Assembly (NCBI GenBank): GCA_012845835.1
Contig: JABAKD010000021.1
Span: 1,439,185-1,503,184, forward strand
Direction: 5' to 3'
Origin: Undaria pinnatifida
Taxonomy: Eukaryota; Sar; Phaeophyceae; Laminariales; Alariaceae
Length of the DNA: 64,000 nucleotides
In this document: one piece after another, positions 55,676 to 64,000 of the stretch
How the letters are laid out: every line of letters begins with the position of its first letter
Numbering within the stretch: position 1 is the stretch's first letter
Notes under the pieces: generated by a model
What the model was told of the DNA's origin: nothing
Database searches by the model: none
Seen by the model: only the letters and a program-made list of their open reading frames with translations
Position numbers and translations under genes: made by a program

Positions 55676-55987
55676 TATTTTTTTCATGTTTTTACACACA
55701 TCTACTTGTCCAGCCTCTGGGCAAGTCGTGGTCACAGGTGTCGTCCCTTTCCTCCTCCGGTTCTTGCCTTCAATTTGTGATCGCGCATACGATTCAGCAC
55801 TCCCACTGCTCGTCGATTTTTCACCGAGTATTGTGAACTCGCGCTCTCGCGCTTTCCACAAGTCAACTTGTGCACAAGAAAACGTCCCCTCGAAACCATA
55901 CGAGTATGCAATCGGGGGAAATCGAACTCACGAAACTGACCTATACCAGGCTCAAGGATAGCCTGATACGCCACCGGGGCGACCGGC
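55676..55987 (-). mobile_element. SINE family 1, copy e
   Basis: Minus-strand head GCCGGTCGCCCCGGTGGCGT, box A-like TGGCGTATCAGG, box B-like GAGTTCGATTTCC (55916-55928), body and 3' end ACACCTGTGACCACGACTTG with a T-rich plus-strand flank. The copy is isolated from other repeats, about 35 kb from its nearest relative. Confidence 0.85.
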
Positions 55988-56903
55988 AGGTACTGCAGGG
56001 GTGCGAGGTTGAATGGTAACACGATTACGGCTGTGCGTTAAATCAGTACATACAGTAACCGTTCTCGCCCCCCCCCGCGCTTCACACCCTCGCTAGTCTG
56101 TTGGTAAGGGGTTGTGGTTCAAGGATTTGTTCTTCAGGGTGCCCGCTGAGATGTTCCTCTTCTCTTCAGCTCCGCGGCGCTTGACCGTGTCCGAAAGTCA
56201 TAACCACATACAGTGATCATTTTTCTTCGCATACTTTGCGAATGACATCACAGGGAAGCGTTCGTCGTTGTAAAAGCGAAGTGCTTGATCATACACAGGG
56301 CAGACCCTCGGGGTGGCTCAAACGCGTTCAGTGGGTGGGGGACAACTTCTTCAGTTCGTGTGTGTTGAGTCGAGCGTCCCAACTACTCCCCCCTTGCCAT
56401 ACACCAGAAGCGTTCCCTTGGGCAGGATACGGAATCCAATTTCACACATGGCCAGTATCCCACGTTGGGGGACAACCTTGCGGATTAGGCGCCATGTATG
56501 TTGTGCAGCTTTTAGGCAACGCAGCCTGATGATAGTCACGTGTGTTGGGGGTGGTATGAGGGTCGCGTGAACACGCTCGACCCTATCGGGGACGGACTTG
56601 TACTCAGACCGGCGCCATCCATGGTATCCCCACATGTACAGTAGACGCTACCGAGGTGGACTGTGACTGAATGCAAAGGAGTTCCTATTTAGCACAGCCT
56701 CGAATCCGGTTCAGCCGTACGGTGCCGGAGGCTACGCTACGCGTGGTATGCTATTTCTCACTCCAAGCATTGTTGCAAACAAATCGCCGGCGGAGCATTT
56801 CGCGATATGCCCATGTTGAGAAAATTAGTGGGGTGTTAGTCCGTGTGACCGCTTGCAAAAGGTTAGCCAATATAGCTTACCCAAACTAGGCCTTGCAACA
56901 CTC
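55988..56903. other. Unique intergenic DNA
   Basis: No gene supported. C-run 56067-56076. Confidence 0.4.
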
Positions 56904-56951
56904 TCCCCCCCTGAAACGGCGGGATAGCTGGTCGGCCGGATATACGGGCGG
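56904..56951 (-). repeat. Conserved terminal-like repeat, partner of 27341
   Basis: CCCCCCCTGAAACGGCGGGA + TAGCTGGTCGGCCGGATATA + CGGGCGGA is the inverse of 27341-27388 with 2 mismatches in 48. Confidence 0.7.
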
Positions 56952-57129
56952 ACCTGCCAATATGACAGAGCTGAACACATTAGTTGAAGACCAGCTAAAC
57001 GATACCTGGCTGTAGAGAGTAGCGTTATGGTATTAAGAGTCGTGACACGAGGAACAATACTATCGAGCTGCTCGAAGGATACACCCCTGTGAGGGAATAT
57101 CGCAAGGAGTGTGTGTGTCTGTAGACTGA

Positions 57130-57376
57130 TTTTACGATGGCAGCCCCCCCAAAAACCAAAGACTTTCTTTAACTTGCGTTTAATACCTGCTCGACACGAG
57201 GAAGGACGCTACAAAGCATATATCTTCACATATTTTTTCGCTTGCGAGGGACTACTAGGACTATCGAACGATGACGTCGGGGTGGCAAGGGGCACCGTCG
57301 TTCAGGAAATACAGCCGGGAGCTGGTTTGAAAACCGGCGATGTCGTTAAAGGAACGTCGGGGGGGCTACCGTAGAA
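57130..57376 (+). mobile_element. MITE C, copy 4 (247 bp)
   Basis: TIRs TTTTACGATGGCAGCCCCCC and GGGGGGGCTACCGTAGAA. The plus-strand core is open: LSNDDVGVARGTVVQEIQPG then AGLKTGDVVK. The peptide is nearly the same as in the 32645 copy. It may reflect ancient capture of a coding segment, or chance openness in a short conserved element. Confidence 0.88.
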
Positions 57377-57884
57377 CGGTTCTGTACAAGGCCTTTATTG
57401 CCATAGCAACCACTTGCACTAAGAGCAGTGGTCTTCTGCGACTGAAATATAATACCCTACACGGTCATTGTAGTCTTGGTCGGGCTACCGTTACCGTAGC
57501 TGTCCCTCTATAGTGCCGGTTGAGTAGTGCCGGTGGCCTTGGATATAGTGCCTGTGAAATCATTTTGGGGCAGATCGGAACAGCCAGAGTACCACTGGTT
57601 GCACAGCGAAAGTGCCCGTATTCCTGCTGGCACATACCAACACTATACGTAGGGACTGCTACTGTAGCTTCAAAGCTTATTCCAACCCCCCAAAAACCAC
57701 GACCTTTTCTGATCGGCACATAAGACGTGGCCAAAAGACCACGCAACGCAGAGGTCGGACCCCGATTCCCACAACGCTGTCCCGTGGGCGTCTTGTTGAA
57801 CTTCGCCGCACAACAAACTCCAAGCGGCGACAATCCCGAGGGCCCCATGTAATGTGTCCTGTGTCTCCCGCGTTTTTACAGTTT
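57377..57884. other. Unique intergenic DNA
   Basis: GTAGTGCCGGT words near 57490-57535. No gene supported. Confidence 0.4.
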
Positions 57885-58715
57885 TTCTTGAAGAAAAAAG
57901 ATGGGACGCCAGGAGGAGTAAATGTCTTCCATATCAGTGGCTCTAAGCTAACTAACGGGAGACCTCGTGCTCAAACGGTCATGATGCCTCAGTGTGCAGA
58001 CAGGGCAACGTCGCTTGCCGCTAAGCATGTTCGCAGCATATCGCCGAAACATCTTCGTTGTTAGCCCTGTTCAAGGTGGGCCTCAGGAGGCGACCGCGAT
58101 GTCTGAATAGCTCCAGCGTCTCGGCGTGAAAACATCCCGATAGCATCTGCCGCTAGGCATATCAAAACGAATCGATTGCCGTGCGTGCCTCCTCGAACAA
58201 CGTCCCAGGAAAAAGGCAGGATATCCGACTGACTTTACGTTAGTTTATTTTTTGGTTGTAGGAGGAGACCTCAAGCATAAATGGCTCTGGGGTTCCTTAG
58301 TGTGCAGATACCCCAACACCGTTCTCTGCCCAAAAACAAAAAAAAGCATGTCCGGAGGAAATCGTCGTATATGTCTTGCGCTGATCAGCCCTAACTAAGT
58401 TCAGTCGCAAAAAGACACCTGTCGTTGCGCTTTATTGTTGCTCTGATATCTTCATGCGCGGAAACGACAACATGATTCGCCGCTAAAAGGAGGTCCAAAC
58501 GAAACAATCCCCATACAGTTCACGTGTCTCCTTGAATGTCGCCTGAGAAAAAAAAAAGACGCGGAGAGGGGGGGGGGGAGGGACCTCCGGTTGCAGCCCA
58601 AATAGAATTAGATCACAGGACAGGAGACCTCGTGGATAAATCGCTCCGACGTCTTAGTGGGCCGACACGGCAACATCGTTCGCCGCTAAGCATGTCCGAA
58701 GGAAATCGTCGTAGC
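57885..58715. repeat. Three diverged tandem copies, period about 310-360 bp
   Basis: Units near 57885-58075, 58190-58395 and 58525-58715 share CTCCTTGAA/CTTGAAGAAAA, GGAGACCTCRWGS, CTTAGTGTGCAGAYA, CAACRYCGTT and AAGCATGTCCGGAGGAAATC + GTCGTA. The second and third are closer to each other at the 3' end. No conserved frame. Confidence 0.65.
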
Positions 58716-58933
58716 GCACGCCCATCATAGCGCTCGCTGCAGGGTCTCCTGTTCCCGCCGCAGTGACAGCAGGCCCTTTCACCCACGCCGGGGCGATGGC
58801 GTACTTTCCTCCCATAGACGGCTTGTGCCTGGAACCATTTGAGGATGGGCGTGGCAACAAGGCATTTCGGACACGTTTACATCCACACTGCCACAGAGAC
58901 GGATGAAACATACGCCGTAAGAGGCGCGCTGTA

Positions 58934-59194
58934 GGACGCGGTGCTACGAGAGAGGTAGCCCTTTTCTGAATGCTAAAAGAGTTTCTGAACGACGGTGGTG
59001 GGGATCCTTAACCCAAAATGGTCGGGGGAAAAAAAAAAGTCGTTTTTTCTCGCAATATCAATGTGACTAAATGCCTGGGCCGTGGGTCTGTTCGTCGAGG
59101 TTCACCGCACAAAGAAAAGGCGTTTCGGGGGTGGGGATGTGGCGGAGAAGAGGTCTTCAAGCGAGGGCCCTCAGAAAAAAAAGAGGTGTCCAAA
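58934..59194 (-). mobile_element. MITE D, copy 6
   Basis: Starts GACGCGGTGCTACGAGAGAG. Inside, reversed: TTCTGAACGACGGTGGTGGG, CCTTAACCCAAAATGGTCGG. Ends at AAAAAAGAGGTGTCCA. Confidence 0.75.
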
Positions 59195-59450
59195 GACGAG
59201 TGCTACGATAGAGGTATTAAGGTATACCTCTTTTTGGCTGAAACAGATTCTGGTATACCTCTTTTTTGCTGAAATATTTTCTGGATGACGAGGCTGCTCA
59301 ACCCAAAATCGTCGGGAAAAAAAAGGCCGCTTGCTTAGCCCGATTCTCGTTGTGTGTCTAGGGCATGTTTTTTTTCATCCGGGTATGATAACATTTTTTC
59401 ATGTTTCTTCAAATGACTTTTTAAGGGAGAGAGAGGTCGAAGGCTGCGAT
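59195..59450 (-). mobile_element. MITE D, copy 7
   Basis: Starts GACGAGTGCTACGATAGAGG and TATTAAGGTATACCTC as in copy 2, then GAAATATTTTCTGGATGACG, CTCAACCCAAAATCGTCGGG, GATTCTCGTTGTGTGTCTAG. It includes an internal duplication of TGGTATACCTCTTTTTTGCT. Confidence 0.75.
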
Positions 59451-59698
59451 AGAGGACGTGCACCACTTTTTTTCCTGAGGTTCCTCAATTCGGGAGTTTA
59501 AGACCTCTCCCGAAAACGCAAATTTGGAGAAAAGTCAAAACGGTTACCGGATGAAAAGTCTCAAGGGTCTAGGTACGCAACGAGGAAAATCCGGGCAAAA
59601 CAAAAAAGATCCTATTTTCGACCATTTGGGGTTAAGGAGCTCCGTCATTCAGAAAACTAAAAAAGCAAAAAAGTGCTACATCTATCGTAGCATGCGTC
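59441..59698 (+). mobile_element. MITE D, copy 8
   Basis: GGCTGCGATAGAGGACGTGC at the left and CTACATCTATCGTAGCATGC + GTC at the right. The interior has TTCCTGAGGTTCCTCAATTC, GGGTTAAGGAGCTCCGTCAT. It faces copy 7 directly, making a head-to-head pair. Confidence 0.8.
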
Positions 59699-59950
59699 AG
59701 CTCCCAAATTTTAGGAAGTCCCAGAAAAAATGTGGTGCACCCCCAACGTAGGATGGATCATTCCACGGTAGAGGTGCAGCAGAAATTAATTGTCGATCTG
59801 AGCGCTCCACACACGAGGAGGTCTCGAGATATGCCACCCGAAACGCGACCGACCGCGATGAAGACATTCTTTCACGCGGCAGGACCAAACTGGGTCCAAT
59901 GAGCCAGGCCTCAAGACGAACGTACCAGGCCATCCAAAACGAACGTACTC

Positions 59951-60216
59951 GACGCCTGCTACGATAGAGGTGTGCCTTTTTTTGGCGAAAATGGGTTCTG
60001 AATGACGGGGTTTCTTGACCCAAAACCGTCGGAAAATGCGCCATTTTTTGTTTTTGAATCACTCTCGTTGTGTACCTAAGACCTTGGGGATTTTTTCACC
60101 TGGTAGCGGTTTTGTTTTTCCTTCAAATCAGTTCTCGGGGGAGTTCGTTAAGCTTCCGAATGGAAGAACCTCAGAAAAAAAAAAAGCGATGTAGTACCCC
60201 CATCGCAGCACGCGTC
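59951..60216 (-). mobile_element. MITE D, copy 9 (complete)
   Basis: GACGCCTGCTACGATAGAGG and TACCCCCATCGCAGCACGCG + TC ends. Interior GGGTTCTGAATGACGGGGTT, CCCAAAACCGTCGGAAAATG, TCGTTGTGTACCTAAG, GGTAGCGGTTTTGTTTTTCC. Confidence 0.85.
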
Positions 60217-60909
60217 ACTCCACTCCTAAACCGAACGCACCCTTAAGCTTGCCAGGCTAACCGATTGATACCCCTCCCAACCAATGCGAGATACCGCATG
60301 CTTTGATACAACTCTCAACAAAGATGTAGAGGTATACGAAGTACGTAAACGGGGGATCCTCCAGAATACAATAATAATATCACACTTAAATTTAGGAGCT
60401 CAAAGCGATCAGAACCGGGCTGGTCCAACACGTGTAACGCCTACGCACTACTGTTGGAAAACCCATGGTTCACAGTAGGGGTGTAGCCCCATTTTTTCTG
60501 ATGACGCGCTCCTCGAGTGAGGATCTCCACGCCTCGATGCCTCGCACGTTACGCTACTACAACCGGGACATTTGAAAAGTCAACCGTAAGCCGATCGATC
60601 CCAGTACACAGTGTCATGGGGCCAGGCATCAGAACGACGGTAGCAATGGTCTACAAGATTCGCGGATTCGGGTCAAATATGCGTATGGTCGCTCCTCGAT
60701 GGATAATCTCCGCTTCAGGCACAGAACTAAAAGCTTGGCGCCAGAAGTATAAATAGCACTACGCCTGCTTGCAGAACCGAATTAGGCAGGGGACCTTTCC
60801 AAGAAAGGTTCATCCCTTTCCCGGAAAAAATCCTAGACTCACCACATCATTCTATGAGGCATACCGTATCATCGTGGTCAGCAGTGTTCGGAGGTAGGTG
60901 GTGATTTTT
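60217..60909. other. Unique DNA with possible element H fragment
   Basis: 60455-60530 (CACAGTAGGGGTGTAGCCCC, ATTTTTTCTGATGACGCGCT, CTCGAGTGAGGATC) resembles the left part of element H. No gene supported. Confidence 0.4.
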
Positions 60910-61188
60910 GACGCATCCTACGATGATAGAGGTACACCACTTTTTTTTCTGAGGTTTTCCTCTCTTTGGGAGCTTAAGAAGCAAAAAAATAGTAATAGTG
61001 GTGTTGGAAAAAAAAGGAAACTGCTGCACCCTGATGATAAAATTCCATGGCCTACGTAGGTACACAACGAGAATCATTGGAAAAAAACAAAAAATTGGTA
61101 AATTTCCGACGATTTTTGGTTAAGGAGCCTCCGTAATTTAGAAACAATTTTTCAGACGAAAAGTGCTACCTCTGTCGTAGCATTGGTT
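60910..61188 (+). mobile_element. MITE D, copy 10
   Basis: GACGCATCCTACGATGATAG left end with a 3-bp duplication; TCTGAGGTTTTCCTCTCTTT, TACACAACGAGAATCATTGG, CGACGATTTTTGGTTAAGGA and GCTACCTCTGTCGTAGCATT right end. Confidence 0.8.
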
Positions 61189-61195
61189 CGATTTT

Positions 61196-61490
61196 GACGC
61201 TTTCTACGATAGAGGTGCACGACTTTGTTTTTGTTACAGGTTCCCCTCGCTGTCGGAGCTTAAGACACGATCCTTCTAAAAAGCTGATCTGGAGAAAGTA
61301 AAATAAAAACTGATATTAATACAATGTACCGGGGATGAAAATTCCCATGGCCTAGGTAGGTCCACATACGAAAATCATGTCCAAAAACAAAAATTTCTTT
61401 TTTTTTCCGACGGTTTTGGGTTATGAAGCCCCTGTCGTTCAGAAACCATTTTCGCCAAAAAAAGGTATACCTGCTAGCGTCGCACGCGTG
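61196..61490 (+). mobile_element. MITE D, copy 11
   Basis: GACGCTTTCTACGATAGAGG left; ATTCCCATGGCCTAGGTAGG, CGACGGTTTTGGGTTATGAA, TCGTTCAGAAACCATTTTCG and TATACCTGCTAGCGTCGCAC + GCGTG right. In direct orientation with copy 10, separated by 7 bp. Confidence 0.8.
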
Positions 61491-61859
61491 GGACCAAATA
61501 TCGCAACAGTTCAAAAACAAAAAGAAAGTGGCGCGGGCGCATTTCTCGCCCGTTTTCTGGCCGGCTCTGGGTCAGCGGTATGCAGTCAACGTTGGGGTTA
61601 GGGCTAGCAGGTGGTGTAGGGTAGGCTACGCCCGTGCCTTGATGTGCCACACCATCGGAAGTACATCCTATCCCAAAAAATCGTGAAAAATCAGCAGGAC
61701 AACCCCCGGAAGGCCTCGCCTCTACAACGGGAAACCTAATTTTGGGAGCTTGGTTACTTGGAATTTGAACAGGGCGGGGTTTGGGGGCACAAAAGAGTTT
61801 ATGTCGGTTCTAGAGATGCCCTTCAAACGTGCTGCTGCTACCGTAGCGCGGCTGTAAGC

Positions 61860-62230
61860 ATTACACTTTAAACATTAGGCATTAGATATTGGACATTCGA
61901 CATTAGACACTAGACATTAGACATTAGACTTTAGTAGACGTTAGACGTTAGACATTAGACATGAGACATTAGACATTAGACATTAGTAGACGTTAGACAT
62001 TGGACATTAGACTTTAGTAGACGTTAGACGTTAGACATTAGACATGAGACATTAGACATTAGACATTAGTAGACGTTAGACATTGGACATTAGACATTAG
62101 TAGACGTTAGACGTTAGACATTAGACATTAGACATTAGTAGACGTTAGACATTGGACATTAGACATTAGTAGACGTTAGACGTTAGACATTAGACATTAG
62201 ACATTAGACATTGAACATTAGACATAAGAC
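61860..62230. repeat. Minisatellite of TTAGACA words with higher-order structure
   Basis: The basic word is (A)CATTAGA. Two larger units alternate: X (TAGACGTTAGACGTTAGACA.., 52 bp, or 38 bp after a deletion) and Y (TAGACGTTAGACATTGGACA.., 31 bp). Order: X 61935, Y 61987, X 62018, Y 62070, X' 62101, Y 62139, X' 62170. No coding value. Confidence 0.92.
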
Positions 62231-63333
62231 AAACCAAAAACAAAAATATTATAACAAACTGCAAATCGATGTTTCCCTGAACTCTGGGTCAGCTCACCTA
62301 TGCTGTCGCAATAGGAACTCGACGTCTTCCCGATCGACGTTTACTCCGTTAGCCAAACAAACAGTCTAAGGGCGATGAGGCAGAGAGGGGAGATGGGAGA
62401 TAGTGGGTAGCGGGGGGGCATAAGGGTCGGGGCGACAAAGGGGAGCAGCAAGGGAGGTTAGGGGTGAGGGGGGGAGTGGAGGGCGGGAGTAACACCGGGG
62501 CGGGGGGGGGGGTGGCATTGGGGGGGGAGAACGGGGTGGCAGGCGGGGGCGGGGGGAGGGGGGGGGGGGGGCGCGGGTGGATACATCAACGTTTTGGCGA
62601 GATTTTCTGTCGATACAAAGTCGACAGTCGACAGTGGCGCACATCTTCGGGAAGCAAGCGGCAGCCCCACGACCGATATATATGTATCTTCGCCGAGAGG
62701 ACGAAACGGGGAATTCGGGGATGGCAGTCCTCCCGCAGCACTTGGAGCACGACTGCTGCAGTATCTTACGCTAGGTCTGCAGCAGTGATGCAGCTTTTAG
62801 GAAGGAAGGGGGGAGCGGGGAGCTCCCCCAGCTCAGATTTCAAGAGCTAACGGCGAAGACAACGAGGCGACGAAAAGCATAAGCACCTAGGGCGCCACAA
62901 GTGTCTGATAGAACACTGTGCTACGTCACGTCGTCACAGGCATAATTATAGAGATAACATGTCTTGCACGAAATGTTTTCTGGATGACGGACTACTCCCC
63001 TGGTGAAACTTTACTGTGCATCAGGAATCCCGTTTAGGTTTCCAGAGTGTATTCCTTACAAGCCGTCTGATTGTTCCTCGGATTGATCTCAAGAAGGTTC
63101 TCATGGAGCCCTTCGCCTGAGGCTAGGCTCACAGGAAAAAAAAAAATGGAATTTACCTTTACCACCGCAGTATGAGTCGTCTGCACTTTAAACTTCCGCT
63201 CGTCGGTGGAATATCGGAACTCGCGGTCGCTTCAAACCAAACAGCGAAGATAATCGGTACCTATCCCGCATTGTATGGCAAGAATCCCGCGCCGTATAGC
63301 CGAACATGAACGGAAAACAAACGAACGCCTTAC
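62231..63333. other. Unique DNA with G-rich tract
   Basis: 62385-62578 is G-rich (GGGGGGTGGCATTGGGGGGG-type runs) and could form G-quadruplexes. Poly-A at 63134-63146. No gene supported; downstream exons of the 63334 exon could lie here but I cannot place them. Confidence 0.4.
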
Positions 63334-63427
63334 CTGAAAGTGTTTGGCGCTGATCACGCCTCGGCGGTAAGGGTTCTCGCACTGCTTGAAGCCCTTCAGA
63401 AGGGCTTTCGCACTCTTCGTCACGTCC
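63334..63427 (-). CDS. Small internal exon, degenerate EF-hand-like
   Basis: On the minus strand, GTGTGCGTTGTTCTAG is followed by 94 nt (one leading base, then 31 codons) ending CACTTTCAG|GTAAGG. Both splice sites are canonical and the donor is strong. The peptide begins DVTKSAKALLKGFKQCENPY and continues RRGVISAKHFQ. Its pattern (helix ending in F, then a loop with N..G.I, then an acidic-type position replaced by K) resembles an EF-hand that has lost most Ca-binding residues, a form seen in some calmodulin-like and dynein-regulatory proteins. That assignment rests on pattern only. Flanking exons of the gene were not found within the window. Confidence 0.55.
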
Positions 63428-64000
63428 CTAGAACAACGCACACATACGTGTGGCAGGGACGACGTGAGGGCAAAAAGTGGTAACTTCAAGGTGTGGTTGG
63501 TCCGACTTTTTTCAGTGCTACAGCTCCACGCTCACTGCAATTTTGTGGCGACTTCCTAGGAACCAGCCTCAGCACGTGTAGGTGATAGTCTGACTTGCTG
63601 TGCGAATGTGTTGCTTGATGTGCGTGTGGGAGATGCATTTTTTTGCTGGTTACAGCACAGCATGTGGGTGAAGATGTATCCCTATCTACGGCGACAAGCC
63701 TTGAGGCCAACGGTCGATTATTTCTGAACAATTTTTACCCCAGGTTTCTATGTCCAAAACCTTGTTGAGCGTGAACGAATATCGAACGACTCGCTGCAGG
63801 ACTACAGGGTCCACCGGCTAACCAAGCGGCCTTGGTCAACGCATGGTGCATCCTGCGTCGAAATCACCTTTGTGTTTTCGTCTCTAAACGGCCTCATCCC
63901 CTCCGAGAGAGCTATGTATAGTTACACCAAACACAAGCCGAGTTCGATATCGCCGAGCGGCTAGAGGAAGGGCGGACAGCGGCACGGGTGCGTGTTTTGA
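63428..64000. other. Probable intron or flank of the EF-hand-like exon
   Basis: Upstream of the exon on its strand. A CTGTCCGCCCTTCCTCTAG acceptor-like stretch near 63960 could precede another exon (PLGDIELGLCL), but this is a faint guess. Confidence 0.3.

Noticed and set aside
57270-57355. PDZ domain in MITE C (GVARGTVVQEI..GAGLKTGD)
   Set aside because: The look of a PDZ carboxylate loop and strand is short, lies inside a TIR element, and the rest of the domain is missing.

Overview
The window looks like nuclear DNA of a eukaryote: GT-AG bounded coding exons, tRNA-derived SINEs, many small terminal-inverted-repeat (TIR) elements, micro- and minisatellites, long C/G homopolymers, and almost no long continuous genes. 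Nothing looks prokaryotic (no operons, Shine-Dalgarno pattern, rRNA or CRISPR). A protist or alga with a repeat-rich genome fits; a photosynthetic stramenopile such as a brown alga is my guess, and the sequence alone does not prove it.

Coding content is sparse. The best gene is a ubiquitin-like (UBL) / Cys-rich / RING-H2 protein whose last exon lies at 30364-31221 (+). A decayed paralogue of that exon lies at 44537-45294 (-), with a nonsense codon, a frameshift and a RING cut off by an inserted TIR element. Two further UBL exons lie upstream of it on the same strand (47275-47487 and 51532-51804). Both end at the same ubiquitin position with the same phase-0 splice donor. They may be parts of one old multi-UBL RING gene spread over 7 kb. 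One small exon resembling a degenerate EF-hand lies at 63334-63427 (-). A few other exon candidates (23.2-24.6 kb, 41.5-41.7 kb) are weak.

Layout. 0-3.5 kb: a TIR element full of GACGGTA repeats, a duplicated AT-rich block, a C/G-rich modular element and a 720-bp GAAT microsatellite. 3.1-5 kb: two SINE families and tandem tRNA-like heads. 5-11 kb: retroposon 'A', several segmental duplications, and a 542-bp near-perfect palindrome at 8.3-8.9 kb. 11-22 kb: a nest of C-rich modular elements 'B', SINEs, element A and repeat family 'G'. 22-30 kb: mostly unique DNA with weak exon candidates and one foldback element. 30-31.2 kb: the UBL-RING gene. 32-44 kb: MITE families C, E, F, D and H, triplet repeats and a segmental duplication. 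44.5-52 kb: UBL exon remnants split by a 950-bp 21-bp minisatellite and MITEs. 52-58 kb: largely unique DNA, a (GTA)n tract and a SINE. 58-61.5 kb: a dense cluster of MITE D in both orientations. 61.9-62.2 kb: a higher-order minisatellite. 62.4-64 kb: a G-rich tract and the EF-hand-like exon.

The repeats are linked. SINE family 1 and element A share one 3' tail ending in (AAC)n, which suggests a common retrotransposition partner. MITE C abuts a UBL exon and a different TIR element interrupts the RING domain, so transposons appear to have broken up the UBL-RING family. Copy names (A-H, SINE1/2) are mine; no database search was possible.
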